From Clostridia bacterium (GTDB taxonomy: Bacteria; Bacillota; Clostridia; TANB77; CAG-508): a stretch of 62,134 nt of DNA. The position numbers were made by a program, and so were the translations under genes. The stretch is taken from positions 1 to 62,134 of the forward strand of contig JAFRDD010000003.1 of assembly GCA_017404025.1 (NCBI GenBank), given 5' to 3'. Of the stretch, positions 44,658 to 52,898 are shown piece by piece; positions within the stretch are counted from its first letter, which is position 1, and every line of letters starts with the position of its first letter. The notes under the pieces are model-generated. The model ran no database searches. It saw nothing but the letters and a program-made list of their open reading frames with translations, and had not been told where the DNA came from.

Positions 44658-45527
44658 ATGGAAGAAAGATTTTTAAAATTTATGCAAGATAAAAATTTAT
44701 CTGAGAATACTTATAACAGTTATGCTAATGATATACGATTATATAAAAAATATTTCTTTGACTCATATGGAAAAGAATTAGATATATTAGTTCATGCAGA
44801 TATATCATCATATTGTAATTATCTTTTTAAAAATAATATTTCTGCATTAACTATCAATAGAAAAATAGCAGCTTTAAAACAATATAATTTATTTTTAATT
44901 GAAGAACATATCCAAGATAAAGTTGTAATTGTAGATAGAGATTATATAAAAATTCATAATTCTTCTGTAAAAAGTGTAGTTTCTCAAAAAGAAATAGAAA
45001 AACTGAAACATTTTACAAGTAGAGATGAAAAAAATCCTATACGCGAATATTGCTTTATAACAATATTAGCATATGCTGGACTTCGTGCAAGTGAAATAGT
45101 AAGATTAAGAATAATTGATATAAACCTAGAAAATAGATTTTTATATATACTAGGAAAAGGAAATAAACTCAGACAAGTTATTATTAATAATCTAATTTAT
45201 GATGCTTTAAAAGAATATTTAGAAGAAAGAAACATAATAGAAACAGAAAATCCTTATTTGTTTATCGGACAAAAAAATAAAAATACTACAAAACCACTTT
45301 CTAGAAATTATTGTAACCGATTACTAAATAAATATAAAACTTTATGTGATAATGCTAAGTTACACCCTCACGGATTAAGAGCTTATTTTTGTACTAATGC
45401 TTTGCATAATGCTGGTTATACTGTTGACCAAGTTGCAGACCAGGCTGGACATTCAAGTTTAAATACGACTAAAAAATATTTGGATCCAGAAAGAAAAAGT
45501 TTATTGGAATTATCTAATAAAATGTGA
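44658..45527 (+). CDS. XerC/D-like tyrosine recombinase
   Basis: 289 residues from the ATG after AAGGGTGATT; an earlier in-frame ATG at 44607 lies inside the repeats. N-terminal SAM-like core-binding domain, then the catalytic set: Arg in GLRASE (about 142), Lys in GKGNKLR, His-x-x-Arg in HPHGLR (about 237-241), His in AGHSS (about 264) and nucleophile Tyr in KKYLDP (about 273). It is distinct from the integrase near the right end. Roles could be dimer resolution, cassette inversion or a former integrase. Confidence 0.85.
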   Translation: MEERFLKFMQDKNLSENTYNSYANDIRLYKKYFFDSYGKELDILVHADISSYCNYLFKNNISALTINRKIAALKQYNLFLIEEHIQDKVVIVDRDYIKIHNSSVKSVVSQKEIEKLKHFTSRDEKNPIREYCFITILAYAGLRASEIVRLRIIDINLENRFLYILGKGNKLRQVIINNLIYDALKEYLEERNIIETENPYLFIGQKNKNTTKPLSRNYCNRLLNKYKTLCDNAKLHPHGLRAYFCTNALHNAGYTVDQVADQAGHSSLNTTKKYLDPERKSLLELSNKM

Positions 45528-45620
45528 ATTTTAAGATTTTTTACTCTCTTTCGACAAATTATTACAAAATTTGCTGTAAAAAATGTTATAATTATTATAA
45601 TAACGTGAAAGGAGTGTTTT

Positions 45621-45782
45621 ATGGATTCAAAAACTATTTTGCTAATTATGAAAAACAGAATTAAATTTTAAAAAATGATTGAGCATAATGCACCACCGAA
45701 AAAAATACTAAAGCAAAGTCAAAAACTAGATGAATACCTTTTTATTCAAATGATTTGGATGAATCGAATAAGAACCGAATAA
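45621..45782 (+). pseudogene. Spo0E-like phosphatase gene with in-frame stop
   Basis: A strong GAAAGGAG site and ATG open a frame that stops after 16 codons at TAA (45669-45671), then continues in the same frame with PPKKILKQSQKLDEYLFIQ. SQ-x-LD is the signature of Spo0E-type proteins, 50-85-residue phosphatases that dephosphorylate Spo0A. Read through the stop, the product would be 53 residues, the family size. It is either a recently lost gene or a short form starting at ATG 45675. Relevant because the ICE also carries Spo0A-like regulators. Confidence 0.55.
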
Positions 45783-45799
45783 ACTCCGGTTCTTATTTT
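45767..45799 (+). terminator. Terminator of the Spo0E-like locus
   Basis: AATAAGAACCG/CGGTTCTTATT, an 11-bp perfect stem with a 9-nt loop and T-run; it overlaps the last codons of the Spo0E-like frame. Confidence 0.85.
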
Positions 45800-45929
45800 G
45801 TAATTTATCTTGTTCTAAATATCATAGTATTGTGAGCAAGGTAATATTTTAAATTTTTTTGGTTCATTATATGATACCTTATGATTTCATTCATTTGAAA
45901 TATCTTCTTTTGGTATTATATCTTTATTT

Positions 45930-47234
45930 TTATGACAAAACTGATTTTATATAATTGTTTATCAACATTAAATGACCACTTAATAAAGATAGATTTATTT
46001 CCTTGTCTAACCCGATTTCTTCTAAAATTCGTAATCTTATTATTAAAACTATTTTATATATGTAAACAACATTTTCATTTCCAAAAAGGTAATTTTCTTT
46101 TTCATCAACATGAGAAAATTTATTTCTAGAATTAATACATTTTTCTATAAAAGTGTCATAATATATAAAAGGATTATTTCCTTTTTTTCGTTCTTCTTCA
46201 AATACTATATATTCCTTATATTTAAACATCTGTTTTAATTTTCTTCTATACGTTATATAGTTCATTCTTTGAATATTATTAATTACTTTTTTGTTAATAT
46301 CTATAGTATTTTTATATTTATTATTAATTTCAGTAAAATCCATATTTTTTACTAATTCTATAATATCATTATTCATTTCTTTAGAAAAATCTTCTTTTTC
46401 ATTTTCAAATATACTTAACCTGTCATATAAACCATCTAGTGTTTGAAGAAGGTTAACAATACTTATTTCCACATATGATTTTGTTTTCATCATAGACATA
46501 AAATACATACTTAGTTGTAAAACTGCATTTTTTGAAAATTTACAGTATGTAATATATGCATTTTTAAAACTCTCATTATTAATATTATTTAATATACCAA
46601 AATCTTTTTGAACATATCTATCATCTGTAATATATTTATTTACAACTTCATTTTCAACAACATAAACAATATCATTTAATTTATATGTTGTATTTTGGAT
46701 TATCGGAAAATATCCTATAATAAAGTTTATTAGTTCGAAGTATTTTGCAAAATAAAAAAACAATTCATTTGTTTTTTTTATGCTTGAAGAAGATATAATA
46801 ATTTCATATTTCTTTCTATTAATAAAATGTTTTATCGTAATATCATCAACTGTAAACTCAATGTTTTCAGAAAAATCCTTACTTTTTAGTTTCTTAGTAT
46901 TTTCAAGTTCCACAATTAATGTATTGCATTTAAAATTTCTTTCATCTACTTTTCCAAATACTATTTCATTAAAAGAAAGATGAATATATAGGCTTTCTTC
47001 TCCTCTAACTGTATAAAAACAATTGAATAGAGTACATATTTCATTTTCTAAAGTTTTTACTTGGATTTGATCTAATGGTACTGTCTGTCTCAAACCTTCA
47101 AATATATTAAAATTATTCGATATTTTCTCATCAATATAAAATTTAATTCCATTATCGTTATCAATGATTTGATTAACACTTATTTCTGTTGAACCATCTA
47201 ATACAATAGATTTTATATTTAATTTTTTATGCAT
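45930..47234 (-). CDS. ApeA-like HEPN protein, probable phage defence
   Basis: 434 residues: an N-terminal beta-rich domain (residues 1-190) and a helical C-terminal domain with SRNKFSH near 371-377. R-x4-H is the catalytic motif of HEPN ribonucleases. The arrangement and size fit the ApeA family (ApeA-N plus HEPN), a single-gene abortive-infection system. ICEs commonly carry such defence genes. The assignment is by architecture and motif only. Confidence 0.55.
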   Translation of the reverse strand: MHKKLNIKSIVLDGSTEISVNQIIDNDNGIKFYIDEKISNNFNIFEGLRQTVPLDQIQVKTLENEICTLFNCFYTVRGEESLYIHLSFNEIVFGKVDERNFKCNTLIVELENTKKLKSKDFSENIEFTVDDITIKHFINRKKYEIIISSSSIKKTNELFFYFAKYFELINFIIGYFPIIQNTTYKLNDIVYVVENEVVNKYITDDRYVQKDFGILNNINNESFKNAYITYCKFSKNAVLQLSMYFMSMMKTKSYVEISIVNLLQTLDGLYDRLSIFENEKEDFSKEMNNDIIELVKNMDFTEINNKYKNTIDINKKVINNIQRMNYITYRRKLKQMFKYKEYIVFEEERKKGNNPFIYYDTFIEKCINSRNKFSHVDEKENYLFGNENVVYIYKIVLIIRLRILEEIGLDKEINLSLLSGHLMLINNYIKSVLS

Positions 47235-47338
47235 AGTATCCTCCTAAATATTTGTAAAGCCAACTTTTCCTCTAATACCGTTCAACCTAATTGCAAAATT
47301 ACAAAATTCTGAATATCACTAAATTGTTTATTTGTATT

Positions 47339-47548
47339 TTACATAGCATTTCTAAAGTCTTCAAGTATCCCCATATATTTTTGTGTTTCACTTCCTATAG
47401 CTTTTTTACTTTGACTAAAAATATGACTTGTAACAGCGCTATACAATTTTCCAGTAGCTTCTGAATTATATTCTTTATCTTCTAATATTACATCTGCTTG
47501 TTTCAATAAGTCTTTTTTATCTTGATTATATTTTTTGTACCAATTCAT
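47339..47548 (-). CDS. Small protein, unknown
   Basis: 69 residues from MNWYKKYNQDKKDLLKQAD, preceded by AAGGGTGAT; an earlier in-frame ATG lacks a site. Helical and charged. No family recognised. Confidence 0.5.
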   Translation of the reverse strand: MNWYKKYNQDKKDLLKQADVILEDKEYNSEATGKLYSAVTSHIFSQSKKAIGSETQKYMGILEDFRNAM

Positions 47549-47643
47549 TTTTATCACCCTTTTATAAATTTTTTTACAAACAATATCATTTATATCACAA
47601 CCATTCTTTATTTTCAATAAAAAAATAGTAGAAAATCTACTAT

Positions 47644-47982
47644 TTAATTCTTTAATATATTTTCTGTAATTGATGAAATAATTTTAAAATACATTTTTAA
47701 TTCTTTCGTACTACTATGATCTAAATATGTATCTATTGTATTTCTTACAGTCAATTTTGAATTTTTACATTTTCCAAATAAGATAAAATCTGCATCTACT
47801 CCTGATACTCTACAGATTGTCATAAGAGACTTTGTACTAATTAGAATCTCTCCACGTTCAAGTTTTCCTAAATAATTTTCAGAAAAGCCACATCTTTCTG
47901 CAAATACTTGCCTAGTTTCTTCAAATCTTTTTTCTCTTACTTCTCTTATTCTTACCCCAATTTGAATTGTGTCTTGTGTCAT
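47644..47982 (-). CDS. Cro/CI-type repressor
   Basis: 112 residues. N-terminal HTH (IGVRIREVREKRFEETRQVFAERCGFSENYLGKLERGEILISTKSLMTICRVSGVDADFILFG) of the XRE family, then a short C-terminal oligomerisation-like region. It is divergent from the sigma-like/excisionase gene series, the usual place for the immunity repressor of an ICE. Confidence 0.8.
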   Translation of the reverse strand: MTQDTIQIGVRIREVREKRFEETRQVFAERCGFSENYLGKLERGEILISTKSLMTICRVSGVDADFILFGKCKNSKLTVRNTIDTYLDHSSTKELKMYFKIISSITENILKN

Positions 47983-48447
47983 TTTTACATCCTCCCATAG
48001 TTAATTTGTTCTTAACTATGTATATTTTATATGTATTTATAGGAATATTACACTTACTAATCAGTATAAAATAATTACCCTAATAGGCACATTAGAAGCT
48101 TTCAACATTTGATTTATCAACACTTTTTAAAAAGTTGTTTCTAAAAAAGCTATTTCAAGCCTTTTTTCAAGCGCAGTTTTCGACAAAATACGACACAGTG
48201 CTTGTAATATAATTGCTCTGGGCTTAATATGCCTGTTTAAGTAGAACATATCTGCAAATGATGTTTTTAAAAACACACTTAGGATAAATTTACTTTTTAC
48301 AGGCCATATTGAGCCCTTTTACAATAATTACATATTTTTTACTAAAGAATTTGAAATCAATTTTTGAAAGAAAGGAGGTTTTAATTTTTTTGTGTTCCCT
48401 TGATACAGGTGTATTGAGCCCCAATTTTAAATTTGGGAGGTACACTT
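47983..48447 (+). promoter_or_regulatory. Long leader of the ICE regulatory operon with inverted repeats
   Basis: No gene. GGGCTTAATATGCCTG (48220-48235) is largely complementary to CAGGCCATATTGAGCCC (48300-48316) and would fold with about 64 nt between. Close to the next start codon CCCAATTTTAAATTTGGG (about 48420-48437) can pair, covering part of the ribosome binding site GGGAGG. This suggests transcriptional or translational attenuation of the sigma-like gene. Confidence 0.45.
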
Positions 48448-48855
48448 ATGGAGTACAAAAATGATTATAAAGAAGAAAGGTTTAATAGTTTCCTAAACAA
48501 AACTATTATTTTATCATCAAAAGCATATTTTAAAAAACAAGCAAAAATCAATAATGCAGAAAAAGTTATTATTGATGACGAGAATTTTTCTAGTTATATA
48601 CAGGGGTATATTGCGTCTGATAAAACACATATGCCTATTGAAAACATTGAATCAAGTATGGAATTAAACCATGCCTTAAACTGTCTGTCTAATGTTGAAC
48701 AGGCAGTTATTTTTTTACTTTATAAACAAGAACTTACTCAAACAGAAGCTTCAGCTATTTTGAAAATATGTTCAAATTCAGTTAGTAGAATAAAACTACG
48801 TGCAGTAGATAAATTAAAAAAATATTTGAAAGGAGATTTAAAAGATGAAAAATAA
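48448..48855 (+). CDS. Sigma-70-like regulator (region 4 type)
   Basis: 135 residues from the ATG after GGGAGG. The C-terminal half (LNHALNCLSNVEQAVIFLLYKQELTQTEASAILKICSNSVSRIKLRAVDKLKKYL) is a sigma region 4 helix-turn-helix; no full region 2 is present. Small sigma-like proteins of this kind control excision and transfer in Tn916-family elements. It overlaps the next gene by 11 bp. Confidence 0.75.
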   Translation: MEYKNDYKEERFNSFLNKTIILSSKAYFKKQAKINNAEKVIIDDENFSSYIQGYIASDKTHMPIENIESSMELNHALNCLSNVEQAVIFLLYKQELTQTEASAILKICSNSVSRIKLRAVDKLKKYLKGDLKDEK

Positions 48856-49024
48856 AACTATTTATGAATTAGGTGTATTAGCTCAAAATGGTAATGAAAT
48901 GGCAATGTTAGAAATCATTGAACGAAAAAAAAATATGATAAAAAAATATAGTTATGGAGATGAAGATAGATATCAATACATAATTTTAAGATTAATTGCA
49001 GGAATTAAAAATTATACATTTTAA
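48845..49024 (+). CDS. Small sigma region 2/HTH_16-like protein
   Basis: 59 residues (YELGVLAQNGNEMAMLEIIERKKNMIKKYSYG...) resembling the start of sigma region 2 (LA-x-NG-x-E-A...II). With the preceding region-4 protein it would make a split sigma factor. This pair occurs in Tn916-type elements. Confidence 0.6.
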   Translation: MKNKTIYELGVLAQNGNEMAMLEIIERKKNMIKKYSYGDEDRYQYIILRLIAGIKNYTF

Positions 49025-49172
49025 ATTTTTTCTAATTTTCAGTAGAATTTTTTTTAAAACTTAAATGAATATATAATAAGGGGCAAAATTTAAAGGATGC
49101 ACTATAAAATTTGACAGGTAGGACAAGCTCTTACCTGTCAGCATTCCTAAATATTTGAAAGGAGAAAATATT

Positions 49173-49343
49173 ATGTTTTATAGATTTATGTTTCTAGGAA
49201 TTTTATTTGCCATAGCTTTAATAATGCTAGAATTACTTTTACCATATCTAAAATATAAATATAGATTAGATAAAGAAGAAAAACAAAAGAAAATAGAACA
49301 TAAAAAATTTGTAAAAAATATAAAAGAATTAGAAATCAAATAA
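49173..49343 (+). CDS. Small membrane protein
   Basis: 56 residues: one membrane helix (MFLGILFAIALIMLELLLPYL) followed by a very basic helical tail (KEEKQKKIEHKKF). AAAGGAG upstream. No family recognised. Confidence 0.5.
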   Translation: MFYRFMFLGILFAIALIMLELLLPYLKYKYRLDKEEKQKKIEHKKFVKNIKELEIK

Positions 49344-49419
49344 ATTTCTAATAGTCTTGTCATATCTAAAAAGTGTCGACAAAAAATTAACCAAAATAAA
49401 ATAAAGTGGAGTAAATTAA

Positions 49420-49836
49420 ATGTCTAAAGAATTTATAATTAATTTATTTTACATAGAGCATTTATCAGTTAAAGATATCTCAAATAAAGTAAATACTTCA
49501 TCTGCTTATATTACTAAAGTTATAAAACAAGATAGTAGATACTTAGCAGAAAAGACTTATAGAAAAAGCATTTCTAAAGAAAAAAGAAAAATTGCTCAAA
49601 ACAATTTTATAAAAAACAAACGAGAAAAGAAGAGGCTAGAAGATAATTACGCATTTGTTCAAAGTCAACACGAACAAGCTGTAAGAGAATTATCTAAGGC
49701 CTCTAAATTAAGTGATGAAAGTTTTAGAAAATGGAATTATAGTGCCTATAAATTTAACCCTTTAAAGAAACGATTTGAGTTCGACGATACTTTAGGTCGA
49801 GCTGCTGACGTTCCAAAATATATTAAGGGAAGGTGA
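49420..49836 (+). CDS. Helix-turn-helix DNA-binding protein
   Basis: 138 residues. An N-terminal HTH (VKDISNKVNTSSAYITKVIKQDSRYL) resembles the recombinase/sigma-type HTH_23 family; a basic linker and a helical end follow. Part of the regulatory series before xis-int. Confidence 0.6.
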   Translation: MSKEFIINLFYIEHLSVKDISNKVNTSSAYITKVIKQDSRYLAEKTYRKSISKEKRKIAQNNFIKNKREKKRLEDNYAFVQSQHEQAVRELSKASKLSDESFRKWNYSAYKFNPLKKRFEFDDTLGRAADVPKYIKGR

Positions 49837-49842
49837 TTTACC

Positions 49843-50076
49843 ATGGAAGAAAAATTAGTTGAATTACTTAAAATTTCAAATTTACTAGAAAAAAACCAAG
49901 ATGAATATTTTATAACTATTATTTATAGTTCCTTTGAAGATAATTTATTAACTGTAGCAATGTATTCAAAATTAGATTTTTCAATGCAGCAAAGATGTGA
50001 AATATCATTAGAAACAGAACCAATCGCAAAACTAGATGCACTTATTAGAGCATTGAAAATATTTATGGGGGTGTAA
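49843..50076 (+). CDS. Small protein, unknown
   Basis: 77 residues, acidic, probably alpha/beta. Six bp after the HTH gene, 3 bp before the next gene. No family recognised. Confidence 0.5.
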   Translation: MEEKLVELLKISNLLEKNQDEYFITIIYSSFEDNLLTVAMYSKLDFSMQQRCEISLETEPIAKLDALIRALKIFMGV

Positions 50077-50079
50077 GCA

Positions 50080-50298
50080 ATGAACAAAAAAGAAGCTGTT
50101 GCTTATGCTCAAATAACATTAAATTATATGCTTAGTTCAAAATATAATGGAGAAATTAATCCTGATATATTTGCTGTTGAAATGAGACAAGCTTTTAAAT
50201 TATATCCTAAAAATATTGTAATAACTATTTCAGAAGCTCAAATGAAAGCAAGAAAAAAAATACAGTCCATTAAGACAGGATGTGATGCTGATGAGTGA
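50080..50298 (+). CDS. Small protein, unknown
   Basis: 72 residues, helical (KKEAVAYAQITLNYML...VEMRQAFKLYPKN). GGGGGTG upstream; overlaps the excisionase start by 8 bp. No family recognised. Confidence 0.5.
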   Translation: MNKKEAVAYAQITLNYMLSSKYNGEINPDIFAVEMRQAFKLYPKNIVITISEAQMKARKKIQSIKTGCDADE

Positions 50299-50488
50299 AA
50301 ATAATAAAATTGGTATTTCTGTTGATGAAGCAGCAAAATTATTAGGAATTGGTAAAAATCTTATGTTAAAACTTGTTACAGTTGAAGGATTTCCTGCAAT
50401 TCGTTTTAAAAGAAAAATTATAATCAATAAAAATAAATTGCAACAATGGTTCGATGAAAATACTGGTGTTTATGGAAATTACAAATAA
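50291..50488 (+). CDS. xis: Excisionase (MerR-type HTH)
   Basis: 65 residues from the ATG after AGGATGTGAT. It matches Tn916-type Xis/HTH_17 proteins: ISVDEAAKLLGIGKNLMLKLVTVEGFPAIRFKRKIIINKNKLQQWFDEN. It sits directly before the integrase, as usual, and should direct excision of the element. Confidence 0.85.
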   Translation: MSENNKIGISVDEAAKLLGIGKNLMLKLVTVEGFPAIRFKRKIIINKNKLQQWFDENTGVYGNYK

Positions 50489-50602
50489 TTATTTATTATT
50501 TTTTAACATTGTTTTTTTAAGAAATTTATTATAAAATACTATATACAATACAATTTTATAGTATTTTTTATTAACTTCTTTAATTTAGCATTGGAGGGAA
50601 TA

Positions 50603-52306
50603 ATGGAAAAAATATGTATTCAACCGAAGATGTCTAAAATAAACCTAAATTGTATATATTTTGAAATATCTTTAAGTATGAAAGGAGAATTTTATAGAGC
50701 AAGATCATCATCATTAGCCAAAATAACTACTAATAAAAATAATAGACCTGATAGTTTAAGTAAAACATCTTTTGAAAATGCAGTTAAAACTTTAATACCA
50801 AAAATTGAATCAATTTTAAAAGAAACAAATAAGAGGATTGGAAAAGTATTTACAAATGAAGATGGAAAATTAATGTATTCTGTTGAAGATGTGATTTATG
50901 AAAATCCATCAATTAATGTAGAAAAAAATAATTCATTAAATCCAATAATAAATGTTTTTGCAAAAATGCTTGAATCATTTACTAAAAATCAAATAACTCA
51001 AAATAATCTTTCAGATTTTTCAAATATATTAAATAATAATTTTGCAGAAACAATTGAACAACCATCTATTGAAGATAATAAAATTCTTATTTTAAAAGAT
51101 GTTATTATTGAGTGGCTACAAACATTGCATGAAAGAACAACTAAAACATATGAAGATGAAGAATATTTAAGTCCAACAACATTAGAAAGTTATAGTAGGT
51201 ATTTATGGAGTAATGTTTTTCCCTATTTAGAAGCTCATCCAGAAATTAATAATGTTCAAAAATTTGCTGAAAAAGATGTTGATGCAATTTTAAATACAAC
51301 TTCATGTAAAGATTCTCAAAGGATAATTTTACTTGCTTTACGACTAGCATTAGATTATGCTAAGGAAAAAAATTATATAAAAATAAATCCTATAGCTAAT
51401 AAAAAGTTAAAAAAGAAAAAGAAAACCAAAAAAGGTGATGTAGACTATGAATTTATAGAAGAAGAACAAAGACCTTTATGGATTAATTGTATGATTAAGG
51501 AAATAGGCTTAAAGTCAAATCATCATAAGCAAACTGATGCTTCTTTGGCATTTTTATTTGGATTACTACATGGCCCAAGACCAGAAGAAACTTGTGGTGT
51601 TAGATGGATAGATTTAGACCTAGAAAGAGACGATTTTAATGTTCAAAATGCCTTTAAAAATCTTCCTATGTATGATGAAGTTACAATGAAAAGAATTGGA
51701 TGGGAACCAGGAGATGATCACTTAAAAACTCCTGAAAGTTATAGACATATTCCACTTGATATTTTAATTAAACAATTGCTAATCAGTCATAAAAAGCAAC
51801 AAAAAGAAGAGTTTAAAAAACAAGGTAAAAAGTGGTCAGAAAATCAATATGTATTTTTAAATAGTTCAGGAACACCATTCACACCAAAAGTACTGTCTAA
51901 AAATTTTACAAAATTTGTTACAAGAAATAAATTACCCCATATGGTTTTATATGGTTTAAGACATAGTTTTGCTACACACTGTAGAAATTTAGGAATGTCT
52001 CCTGAAGTATTGGCAAGATTAATGGGACATACTGAATTTGAAACAACTCAAAAATATTACATCCATGTATCTTCTAAGCAGAAAAAAGATGAATTACAAA
52101 AAATACAACAACAAGATATTCAAAATTATTTAGGTGAAGAAAATAAAGATTATACACATCTTCAAAATAATATAAATGATAAAAATATTAAAAATCTACA
52201 AGAAATTCAAAAAGTAGATATAGAACAATATTTAAAAACAAATAATCAAGAATTAGAATTATTAAAATTATTTATAATGCAATTACAAGAGAAAAAAATA
52301 GCATAA
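50603..52306 (+). CDS. int: Tyrosine integrase of the ICE
   Basis: 567 residues from the ATG after GGAGGG. An N-terminal arm-binding region with a long Asn/Lys-rich insertion, a core-binding domain (KTYEDEEYLSPTTLESYSRYLW), then the catalytic domain: Arg in GPRPEET (about 325), HSFATHCR with the upstream GLRH (H-x-x-R set), GHTEFETT and the nucleophile Tyr in KYYIHVS (about 484). It ends 196 bp before attR. This enzyme integrates the element in tRNA-Thr. The C-terminal tail (about 75 residues) is longer than usual. Confidence 0.9.
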   Translation: MEKICIQPKMSKINLNCIYFEISLSMKGEFYRARSSSLAKITTNKNNRPDSLSKTSFENAVKTLIPKIESILKETNKRIGKVFTNEDGKLMYSVEDVIYENPSINVEKNNSLNPIINVFAKMLESFTKNQITQNNLSDFSNILNNNFAETIEQPSIEDNKILILKDVIIEWLQTLHERTTKTYEDEEYLSPTTLESYSRYLWSNVFPYLEAHPEINNVQKFAEKDVDAILNTTSCKDSQRIILLALRLALDYAKEKNYIKINPIANKKLKKKKKTKKGDVDYEFIEEEQRPLWINCMIKEIGLKSNHHKQTDASLAFLFGLLHGPRPEETCGVRWIDLDLERDDFNVQNAFKNLPMYDEVTMKRIGWEPGDDHLKTPESYRHIPLDILIKQLLISHKKQQKEEFKKQGKKWSENQYVFLNSSGTPFTPKVLSKNFTKFVTRNKLPHMVLYGLRHSFATHCRNLGMSPEVLARLMGHTEFETTQKYYIHVSSKQKKDELQKIQQQDIQNYLGEENKDYTHLQNNINDKNIKNLQEIQKVDIEQYLKTNNQELELLKLFIMQLQEKKIA

Positions 52307-52328
52307 AAAAAAGCACTTAAAAAAGTGC
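52305..52328 (-). terminator. Terminator facing transcription from tRNA-Thr
   Basis: On the minus strand GCACTT/AAGTGC with a 4-nt loop and T8 tail. It would stop tRNA-operon transcription from running antisense into int; a weaker version works for int on the plus strand. Confidence 0.65.
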
Positions 52329-52375
52329 AAAAGTAATTTTTTTCCCCTTATATTTTATGTTGAGCGACATAATAC

Positions 52376-52412
52376 CTGGGGGACTATGTGGGGGACTAAT
52401 TGGGGGAGTAAA
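52376..52412 (+). repeat. Three G-rich direct repeats at the ICE right end
   Basis: TGGGGGACTA occurs twice, followed by TGGGGGAGTA, at about 13-bp steps between int and attR. Related G5 tracts lie at the left end (1944-1967). They look like integrase arm-type or Xis binding sites. Confidence 0.55.
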
Positions 52413-52471
52413 CATAATAAACCCCATCCTCACATAAAATTTAATCAGCTTTTTTATACTAATTAAAATAT

Positions 52472-52508
52472 AGAAAAGCCAGTAACCAAGACTGTTTCAA
52501 GGCTACTG
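52472..52508 (-). terminator. Terminator downstream of intact tRNA-Thr
   Basis: On the minus strand CAGTAGCC pairs with GGTTACTG, then GCTTTTCT. It is element-derived but mimics the host terminator at 1692-1729, so tRNA-Thr keeps a terminator after integration. Confidence 0.65.
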
Positions 52509-52562
52509 ACCTTATATGGAGCCACTTCTCAGATTCGAACTGAGGACCCCCGCATTACAAGT
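52503..52562. repeat. attR: 60-bp direct repeat within tRNA-Thr
   Basis: Identical to 1724-1783. Contains the tRNA-Thr 3' half plus 14 bp of downstream sequence. The element carries the 3' part that restores the tRNA gene. Confidence 0.95.
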
Positions 52563-52593
52563 GCGATGCTCTGGCCAACTGAGCTAAAGTGGC
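52517..52593 (-). tRNA. tRNA-Thr (UGU)
   Basis: 77 nt including an encoded CCA. Acceptor GCCACTT/AAGTGGC, D arm TAGCTCAGTTGG, anticodon loop CTTGTAA (UGU), T arm GTTCGAATC. This is the integration target of the ICE. Confidence 0.95.
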
Positions 52594-52602
52594 ATATGTA
52601 TA

Positions 52603-52677
52603 TGGTGACCCGTACGGGAATCGAACCCATGTCTCCGCCGTGAAAGGGCGATGTCTTAACCGCTTGACCAACGGGCC
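52603..52677 (-). tRNA. tRNA-Glu (UUC)
   Basis: 75 nt including CCA. Acceptor GGCCCGT/ACGGGTC, anticodon loop CTTTCAC (UUC), T arm GTTCGATTC. Lies 9 bp upstream of tRNA-Thr on the same strand. Confidence 0.95.
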
Positions 52678-52693
52678 ATTAATAAAAAATTAC

Positions 52694-52733
52694 AAAGAAC
52701 TAAATAATAATTTATCTTATTATTTAGTTCTTT
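52694..52733 (-). terminator. Hairpin between tRNA-Lys and tRNA-Glu
   Basis: 17-bp perfect stem (AAAGAACTAAATAATAA and its complement) with a 6-nt loop. It lies downstream of tRNA-Lys; transcript ends may form here, or it is a processing signal in a tRNA operon. Confidence 0.7.
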
Positions 52734-52809
52734 TGGTGAGCTATCCGCGACTCGAACGCGGGACAACTTGATTAAAAGTCAAGTGCTCTACCACCTGAGC
52801 TAATAGCCC
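52734..52809 (-). tRNA. tRNA-Lys (UUU)
   Basis: 76 nt including CCA. Acceptor GGGCTAT/ATAGCTC, D arm TAGCTCAGGTGG, anticodon loop CTTTTAA (UUU), T arm GTTCGAGTC. All three tRNAs here have normal 7-nt anticodon loops. Confidence 0.95.
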
Positions 52810-52898
52810 ATTTTTTCGTCGAATACTTACGACGCTTCTTTAGTTTACAACATTTTTTAACAAATGTCAAGTGATTTGTTAAATTTTTTTTACATTTT

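Noticed and set aside
26171-48185. TGTCGAA/TTCGACA Spo0A boxes at 26171, 30070, 45550 and 48179 as a regulon.
   Set aside because: A 7-mer of this composition is expected several times by chance in 62 kb on both strands. Only the one inside a promoter spacer at 26171 is mentioned, with low confidence.
52589-52771. A 60-codon plus-strand frame across the tRNA cluster.
   Set aside because: It lies antisense to tRNA-Glu and tRNA-Lys, has no RBS and no family similarity.
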